64,000 nucleotides of DNA, taken from contig CAVQME010000010.1 in the NCBI GenBank assembly GCA_963713545.1, forward strand, positions 496,001-560,000. Direction: 5' to 3'. The notes beneath the pieces are model-generated. The model was not told the DNA's origin and searched no databases. It saw only the letters and a program-made list of their open reading frames with translations. Positions 59,055 to 64,000 of this stretch are shown here, in pieces (the stretch's first letter is position 1; the number at the start of each line of letters is the position of its first letter). The position numbers were made by a program, and so were the translations under genes. Origin of the DNA: CAVPLM01 sp963713545. Its GTDB lineage: Bacteria; Actinomycetota; Thermoleophilia; RBG-16-64-13.

Positions 59055-59933
59055 TCAAAAGACCGTCATGAAGTCCTCCTTCATGCTGACCACCGTCCAA
59101 CCATGTTTATTGGCCGCGGCGAGCGCCTTCTCGGCGCCGCCGTCGTAGGCGAACTCCCGCTCGGCGTCGTCGTGGTGCACGAGGAGCGCGAAGCGAGCAG
59201 TCTCCAGCATCGGCACGTCCCCGTCGGCGTTGCCGCCGGCCAGCAAGGGCCTGCGCCCGATGCGGGCCCAGATGTGGACGGGCTTCCCCGGTCCGTCGTC
59301 GATGGGCTGCTCCACACTGGCCGTCCGATACAGCTCGCCGTCGCGGTACTCGAGGGTGGCGGCCGAGCCGATCACGTGGTCTCGCGGGAGGCCATAGACC
59401 TGCTCGCTCACGGCCCGGACGAAGTCGCGGCCCCCACCCGTGCAGATGTAGACCTGGAAGCCATTGGCCCGGAGCAGGTCGATGAGCTCGCGCATGGGCC
59501 GGTAGGCCACCTCCGTGTAGGGCACGCCCAGCGTCGGGTGAGTGGCCACCGCAAAGAACTCCTGCGCGGCCGCGTCAAAGGCCTCGGTCGTGATGCCCGA
59601 GAAGGCTTCGGTCACCCCCTTGAGCAGTTCCGGCACATGCGCGTAGATGTCCCTGAGCCACTCGGTGTCGCCTTCCACCAGGGCCTTGTAGGGCTGTTCC
59701 TTGGCCCTCGCCGGATTCTCCCTGACCATCTCCGTGAAACGACGAAAGATGAAGTCGGCCTGGACGTATATGGGGTTCTCGCACCAGAGCGTGCCGTCGT
59801 TGTCGAAGGTGGCGATGCGCTCGGCCGGGGAGACAAAGGCATCGCCAGGTGTCGTCACCGAGCGCACGAACTCCAGGATGGCGGTCTTCGCGGGCCCGTC
59901 GTTCCAGTTCGGCAGAGTCGCGGACTCATTCAT
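59055..59933 (-). CDS. HAD-superfamily hydrolase
   Basis: 292 aa from the ATG at 59933, with AGAGGAG upstream; longer frames to 60062 lack a site. Motif I FDNDGTLWCENP (nucleophile Asp plus acid Asp), a helical cap (about 65-140), motif II VYICTGGGRDF (Thr), and motif IV LAGGNADGDVPML. It resembles phosphoserine-phosphatase-like HADs often found next to sulfatases. Substrate unknown. It lies 45 nt upstream of the sulfatase in the same unit. Confidence 0.9.
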   Translation of the reverse strand: MNESATLPNWNDGPAKTAILEFVRSVTTPGDAFVSPAERIATFDNDGTLWCENPIYVQADFIFRRFTEMVRENPARAKEQPYKALVEGDTEWLRDIYAHVPELLKGVTEAFSGITTEAFDAAAQEFFAVATHPTLGVPYTEVAYRPMRELIDLLRANGFQVYICTGGGRDFVRAVSEQVYGLPRDHVIGSAATLEYRDGELYRTASVEQPIDDGPGKPVHIWARIGRRPLLAGGNADGDVPMLETARFALLVHHDDAEREFAYDGGAEKALAAANKHGWTVVSMKEDFMTVF

Positions 59934-60250
59934 TGCCTGCACTCCTCTCTCGCGTGGGGGGCGAGGCCCTCGAGCACGGTGACCAATCTTCTGGGGATCA
60001 CGGTAGTTTGCATCGCACATCCGAGGCGAACCGGTCCGGAGTTCGGGCGATGCCTCTCGCAAGCCTCCCCAGGGGTGGTGGACGCAATTCTACCCGCTCG
60101 CCCAGGTATCCAAATGCGGTGGACCTTCAGCCGCTGCGGTTCCCGTCACAGCTTCGCGGGGACTTTCGCCGGGAAGGGTGTCATGGGAAAACCAGATAGA
60201 GACTGTCGGGAGGGCCCGCAAGGCAACCCCTCCCGGTTCGCGTAAGTCGG

Positions 60251-60400
60251 TCACTGACGGCCAAGGATCTCTACATGAACGAGTACGCACCCGACCATCA
60301 CGGCCACGAAGGCGATCGGCACGCTGACCACGGGGCACGTGCGAGCCACGGGAAGGCCTCCGAAGATCATAGAGGCCGCGACCAGCACGACCGGCTAAGG
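60251..60400 (-). pseudogene. Membrane-protein C-terminal remnant
   Basis: In the 546-nt gap 59934-60479, the minus frame ending at 60251 reads PVVLVAASMIFGGLPVAR then two hydrophobic stretches (VVSVPIAFVAVMVGCVLVHV) and a stop. It looks like the tail of a permease, without a start. The plus strand here encodes only a His-rich shadow. The segment 59934-60250 shows nothing. Confidence 0.35.
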
Positions 60401-60479
60401 TATTTTGGTAGACAGACCGGACGCGCAGCGGCTGCCCCCGGTGCGTTCACGCTGGATGCGCAAAGAAGGGAACTACCTG

Positions 60480-61676
60480 GTGGATCTCCGCGCTACTCGA
60501 AGCCAGATGGGCAACCGGGCAATGGCCGTCTTCATCGCCTGCTTCTTCACCGTCCTGGCAGCCTATTCCATTCGCTACTCCTACGGCACATTGATGCCCG
60601 AGATGTTGCCGGACCTGGACATTACCAAAGCCCAAGCCGGCTCCATCTACGCCTCCTATTTCTTCGCCTACACCCTGTTCTCCCCGATTATTGGCAGGCT
60701 GGCCGATCGCTATAGCATCAGGGTCATCATCTCGGTCTTCATGGCGATCATGGGGTCGGGTACCTTTCTGATGCAATACGCCGACTCGCTCTGGCAGGCC
60801 AGCGTCTTCTTCGGGATTGTCGGGTTGGGGTGCGCCGCTTGTTGGGCGCCCGTGATGGCTTTGACCCAGAGATGGGCGAGCACTACAAGACGCGGCTTGA
60901 GCTTGGCGCTGGTAGACGCAGGTAGCACTATCGGTGTAATGGCAGCCGGTTCGTTGATTCCTTTGCTAGTGTCCGTCGCCGATTGGCAATTGGGTTGGCG
61001 GGTGCTGGGGATTTTCGGATTGCTCTTGGCCGTGGCCAATTCCATCTTGATTCGAGACCGGCCGGCCTCCGGCCTGCAAACGCAGATTGCCAAAGAACCT
61101 AGTCACATCAGGTACATGCAGCTACTCTCAGACGGTCGTTTCTGGTTGATAGGGATAGCCTATTTACTGCTCGGGGTCTCCATTCAGATCCCTTTCTCTT
61201 TTCTTAGCACCTACGCCGTTCAAGAATTGACAATGCCCTATGAAACGGCCACGCGCTTGATCACAGTGATAGGTGCGGCCGGTCTAGTGGGCAAACTGAC
61301 TTTAGGCCCACTTTCCGATAGATTAGGGCGTATCAAAATGATGATACTGGCGTCGCTCCTGATCACGGTTGGTTGCTTGGGGATCGCCTTTGGCCGAAGC
61401 TGGCTTCTATTCGTTGCGAGTCTCGTATTTGGCGCAGGATACGGTGCGTGCTGGTCCATGTATGCAGCCTGTGCCGGCGACTTTTTCTCGAAGGAATCAT
61501 CGGGGGCCATTATCGGGCTTTGGACGGTGTATCTAGGTATTGGTTTGATTGTCTCTCCGATTATCGCCGGTTGGGCGGCCGATAGCAGCGGAACACTGAT
61601 GTGGGGTTTCATCATCGCCGCTGCCGCTGGTCTGGGGACCGTCATGGCGCTGGCGCCCTTGTATGGAAAGAAGTGA
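60480..61676 (+). CDS. MFS transporter (oxalate/formate- or monocarboxylate-type)
   Basis: 398 aa from a GTG at 60480, with AAGGGAA 7 nt upstream; earlier in-frame starts at 60405 and 60456 exist. Twelve helices. Motif IIGRLADRYSIR after helix 2 and GPLSDRLGRIKM between helices 8 and 9 are the paired MFS A motifs. The closest impression is the monocarboxylate/oxalate:formate antiporter group. GC content is clearly lower than in the flanking genes, suggesting a transferred gene. Confidence 0.87.
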   Translation: MDLRATRSQMGNRAMAVFIACFFTVLAAYSIRYSYGTLMPEMLPDLDITKAQAGSIYASYFFAYTLFSPIIGRLADRYSIRVIISVFMAIMGSGTFLMQYADSLWQASVFFGIVGLGCAACWAPVMALTQRWASTTRRGLSLALVDAGSTIGVMAAGSLIPLLVSVADWQLGWRVLGIFGLLLAVANSILIRDRPASGLQTQIAKEPSHIRYMQLLSDGRFWLIGIAYLLLGVSIQIPFSFLSTYAVQELTMPYETATRLITVIGAAGLVGKLTLGPLSDRLGRIKMMILASLLITVGCLGIAFGRSWLLFVASLVFGAGYGACWSMYAACAGDFFSKESSGAIIGLWTVYLGIGLIVSPIIAGWAADSSGTLMWGFIIAAAAGLGTVMALAPLYGKK

Positions 61677-61849
61677 TGGGCGAGTGAGGTCGCCCCAAAC
61701 GCCGCCGTTCGCGTGCCGGGCAACAGGCCCAGTCCCACTCCCGCCGGCCATTGCGCGCGGACAGCCGAGACCCTGTTCTTCAGCAGCCTGTTAAGGTAGG
61801 TTGCTAGATCTGTCGGCGGTATCTTGGCGACGTCTCTGAGGGTCGGCAT

Positions 61850-62310
61850 GACGCCTGTGAAGAACGTCCAGACGTGAGCGCCGTTCCCGGAACGAGAGCG
61901 TTCGAGGGCCGCCGGGACCTCCAGCCCTCGACAGGCATCACAGAGCGCCGTCGCATCTTCCTTCCAGGCTGGGCCGTCGAAGTCCACGGCAACGAACCAG
62001 CACGTTTCGGCAGCCAACAGAGGACAGATGCCGACTACGAACTCCCGCCCGCGCTCTTCCTCACGCTCTCCGCCCACATGATCACGGATGACGGCAGGCG
62101 CGAGCGGCAGAAACTCACGGTTTGGGCAGCTCCCACATTTGTTGCGGCGCTTGTCGCAAAGACCCGCCACCCATTCGTTCGCGCAGGCAGGCTGAAACCC
62201 CGAGCGTCCCGCACGCCGGTTCTCCCAGCGCCGGGCATAGACGTCCATCCGTCCGCGGAAGAGGCTCGCGAAGAGGGCGACTTTCTCGTCGGCGGACGAA
62301 CCACGATTCA
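61850..62310 (-). pseudogene. TOTE-type archaeo-eukaryotic primase (AEP) domain remnant
   Basis: About 150 residues keep the whole catalytic core: DEKVALFASLFRGRMDVYARR, RSGFQPACANEW, a CDK...CGSCPNR zinc-like segment, WFVAVDFDG (catalytic Asp-x-Asp) and LERSRSGNGAHVWTFF (the His motif). This matches the primase of TOTE conflict systems, normally fused to a helicase and nuclease in a protein of over 900 aa. Both the start and the rest of the protein are missing; flanking frame sequence is unrelated. Relic. Confidence 0.7.
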
Positions 62311-62499
62311 CAGTCGCGGCTGTGGCGACGCCCCGCCACAAGAGGATCATCGTCGGCGAAATGGTCCTCCATAGCAGGGCCAACCTTGGCGCAGTGAGTG
62401 CCCGCAGGACAGCTTCTACAGCCGTCTGCGTATGTCGGATAACGCCAAACGCCATCTCTTCGCGGGATCGAGGGACTCGGTGGACAGGTTGCCTGCAGC

Positions 62500-62791
62500 C
62501 GGCGTCAAGCGCCTTTTCCCGTCTGGACAAAACTACCAGCAACTTTCTAGTAATGCCCAGGCAGGAGTGGAGACACGTATTCTGGATGGCGTCTCGCTTC
62601 GTATCTACAGCCCAGCTAAGACCATCGCGGACTGCTTCAAGTATCGGAACAAGATCGGCGCCGGGGTGGCAGTTGAGGGTCTGAGGACGCTGAAGGAGCG
62701 AGGGGAGCTTGACCCAGCCGAGGTCCTCCACTACGCGGGGATCTGCCGGGTCGAGGCCGTCATGAGGCCGTATCTACAGGCGCTTGCGTGA
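62500..62791 (+). pseudogene. AbiEi-type antitoxin, C-terminal remnant
   Basis: The frame reads GVETRILDGVSLRIYSPAKT then IADCFKYRNKIG and ends ICRVEAVMRPYLQALA, the conserved C-terminal domain of AbiEi antitoxins. The N-terminal winged helix is missing or scrambled; sequence before about 62500 does not fit. It could have partnered the AbiEii remnant at 55671-56144, now 6.3 kb away and in opposite orientation. Confidence 0.7.
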
Positions 62792-62806
62792 CCCCTGGAC
62801 CGTTCG

Positions 62807-63124
62807 TCAGCCTCGAGCTGCAGGGACAAGCTTGATCTCCACCTCGCAGCCGACAGCCTTGGCGTATTTCTTGAGCGTGCTCACCGATGGTGAGTGGTCA
62901 CCGGCGCCTTCGAGCCGGGAGACGGCACTCTTGGTCGTACCCATGGACGCCGCCACCTGCTCCTGGGTAAGCCCCGCGCGTACCCGGGCGGCCAGCAGCT
63001 CGCGTACCAGCTTGTACTCATCTTCAAGACCCTCGTAGGCCTCGGCGAAACCCTTGCGTTCGAGAGCCTTCTTGAGGATGGCCTCATGATCATGAGGAAC
63101 CGGCTTGTATTCAGTCTTGGGCAT
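62807..63124 (-). CDS. higA: XRE-family antitoxin (HigA-like)
   Basis: 105 aa. A helix-turn-helix at about 40-95 (LLAARVRAGLTQEQVAASMG, TKSAVSRLE, STLKKYAKAVGCEVEI). It overlaps the toxin gene upstream by 14 nt, the toxin-first order typical of higBA. It should neutralise the toxin by binding it and repress the shared promoter. Confidence 0.88.
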   Translation of the reverse strand: MPKTEYKPVPHDHEAILKKALERKGFAEAYEGLEDEYKLVRELLAARVRAGLTQEQVAASMGTTKSAVSRLEGAGDHSPSVSTLKKYAKAVGCEVEIKLVPAARG

Positions 63125-63443
63125 CGCTCACCTCCTTCATTCTCTTGCGGGCAACGGCGAGATCGGACTTCGGGGTGGCTTGCGTCTTCTTGACGAAGGC
63201 ATGCAGCACCACCACCCGCTGCCCGATCACAAAGCAGTACAACGCCCGCCCGGTACCTTCCCGCCCACGAGGCCGAAGCTCAAAGAGCCCGTCACCCAGA
63301 GGACGGGAGTGCGGCATCATGAGTGCAGGTCCAAACTCGATCAAGAGCTCGACCAGCCGCGCGTAATCCGCCAGAATACCGACCGGCCACGACTCGATCT
63401 CGTCGAGCACGCGTCGGTTGAAGTATTCGACGGAGTAGGTCAC
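63111..63443 (-). CDS. higB: HigB/Gp49-like (RelE-fold) toxin
   Basis: 110 aa, DUF891/phage Gp49 type: a short helical N-terminus, FGPALMMPHSRPLGDGLFELR, then GRALYCFVIGQRVVVLHAFVKK and the basic tail. Members cleave mRNA on the ribosome. All expected segments are present, so the pair may be functional. It is the first gene of the pair; the promoter would lie in 63444-63524, where no clear motif is seen. Confidence 0.87.
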   Translation of the reverse strand: MTYSVEYFNRRVLDEIESWPVGILADYARLVELLIEFGPALMMPHSRPLGDGLFELRPRGREGTGRALYCFVIGQRVVVLHAFVKKTQATPKSDLAVARKRMKEVSDAQD

Positions 63444-63524
63444 GTCACGAGGTTAGCAAATATGATAACCACAGTCAACATGCCGCCGCCCGTGCCGAGG
63501 AGCCGCTGTTTGTCGTGGCCTCAC

Positions 63525-63694
63525 CTATTGCGGCCCAAGAAGCATCCTCAAGCTCGCGCGCAATCCTGCTATCACATCATCGAAGTCCGGCAGTGGCTGA
63601 GTCCATAGTCGAATTCGACCACGTCGATGGGCACACTCAAGACTTGGGCAGCCTTCCGCAAGCGGTCCCGAAGCGGAGACAGTCCCTCGGTCAT
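63525..63694 (-). pseudogene. AbiEii-type toxin with internal deletion
   Basis: The ATG at 63694 overlaps the stop of the AbiEi gene (ATGA), the normal abiE arrangement. The first 34 codons (LSPLRDRLRKAAQVL, VVEFDYGLSH) look like the AbiEii N-terminus; then, after a frame change near 63590, a tail DFDDVIAGLRASLRMLLG ends at 63525. The nucleotidyltransferase core of about 200 aa has been deleted, so no toxin is made. Confidence 0.5.
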
Positions 63695-64000
63695 ACCCTG
63701 TCCTCGGCGCGGTTGTCGATGATCATCCAGCGCCGGTCACGCGGCCCGCGCCGGACCCGCCCGGGATCGAGAGCCGTGAAGTGTGAGCTGGGCAGCTCGG
63801 CCAGGGGGATAAGCACCGAACGGCCCGTGCCGGTTTGCTCCAGGCTCCACCCCAACCGCTTGGCGACGGCGACGGAATCGTATCGAAGCGCGTAGCTGAC
63901 CAGCTTTTCGAGGTCAATACCTTCCCCGACGCGTTCAAGAACCGCGAGGCCCTCGCCCAAGCCCCCCAGCAGGCGTGGCAGCGCAAAGAGGTCCAGCACG
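63691..64000 (-). CDS. AbiEi-family antitoxin (partial, C-terminal part; cut by window edge)
   Basis: The last 102-103 codons are visible: DLEKLVSYALRYDSVAVAKR, RLGWSLEQTG, SHFTALDPGRVRRGPRDRRW. This is the C-terminal domain of AbiEi antitoxins, which bind DNA through an N-terminal winged helix that must lie beyond 64000. An in-frame GTG at 63999 is unlikely to be the true start because the helix-turn-helix would be lost. It is coupled to the deleted abiEii. Confidence 0.65.
   Translation of the reverse strand, partial: VLDLFALPRLLGGLGEGLAVLERVGEGIDLEKLVSYALRYDSVAVAKRLGWSLEQTGTGRSVLIPLAELPSSHFTALDPGRVRRGPRDRRWMIIDNRAEDRV

Noticed and set aside
60275..60400. Second His-rich protein on the plus strand
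   Set aside because: The His codons arise opposite a hydrophobic minus-strand frame that ends in a proper stop, and the plus frame runs on into the MFS gene out of phase.

Overview
The window is GC-rich (roughly 60-65% by eye) bacterial DNA. Lipoproteins with a Cys-Gly-Glu-Glu start followed by poly-Thr linkers, TTG/GTG starts, several IclR and MarR regulators and oxygen-sensitive-looking Fe-S/molybdopterin enzymes suggest an anaerobic or facultative actinobacterial lineage, probably uncultured. The lineage is an inference; no rRNA or other marker gene is present.

Region 1 (1-11,935, minus strand): a tandem set of DMSO-reductase-superfamily catalytic subunits (four, one cut by the left edge and one frameshifted) and three Fe-S subunits, all resembling pyrogallol-phloroglucinol transhydroxylase (alpha with Asn-Pro-Asp-Ser-Trp, beta with a C-terminal Cna_B-like fold), preceded by an IclR regulator. 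Region 2 (12,009-31,500, mostly minus): a frameshifted branched-chain-type substrate-binding lipoprotein, a hydantoinase-B remnant, a beta-propeller lactonase, an M29/NicX-like metal enzyme, MarR, an amidohydrolase, a TRAP transporter (DctPQM), a two-component pair, a His-rich metal-binding protein, ADP-forming acyl-CoA ligase subunits, two 6-oxocamphor-hydrolase-like crotonases, a beta-keto acid cleavage enzyme, cupin, SDR, 3-hydroxyacyl-CoA dehydrogenase and a divergent IclR. Together, regions 1 and 2 read as an anaerobic catabolic island: TRAP uptake of an acidic substrate, rearrangement of ring hydroxyls, reduction, retro-Claisen cleavage of a cyclic 1,3-diketone and thiolytic-type cleavage of the beta-keto acid, ending in CoA esters and ATP. 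The exact substrate is unknown.

Region 3 (32,400-41,000): housekeeping or accessory genes (RRM RNA-binding protein, B12-binding radical SAM protein, PRC-barrel, RidA, an asymmetric heterodimeric ABC exporter with its MarR).

Region 4 (41,077-49,984): the most unusual part. Three paralogous membrane proteins join a cytoplasmic TIR domain, one transmembrane helix and an extracytoplasmic Kelch beta-propeller (6, 12 and 6 repeats), together with a TIR stub, a Thr-rich lipoprotein and two copies of the same promoter. A large P-loop ATPase with C-terminal RyR domains is divergent from them. The layout resembles a bacterial Toll-like receptor built on Kelch repeats.

Region 5 (50,000-64,000): a LigM/GcvT-like demethylase, then a scrapyard flanked by two decayed tRNA-fMet 3' halves (broken metallo-beta-lactamase, MFS, GIN-domain lipoprotein, AbiEii and IclR fragments). 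Next come an arylsulfatase with a HAD hydrolase, a lower-GC MFS transporter, and a defence-gene graveyard: a TOTE-type primase fragment, AbiEi fragments, an intact-looking HigB/HigA pair and a partial AbiE locus at the right edge. Several single-base frame breaks recur in the window; some may be assembly errors.
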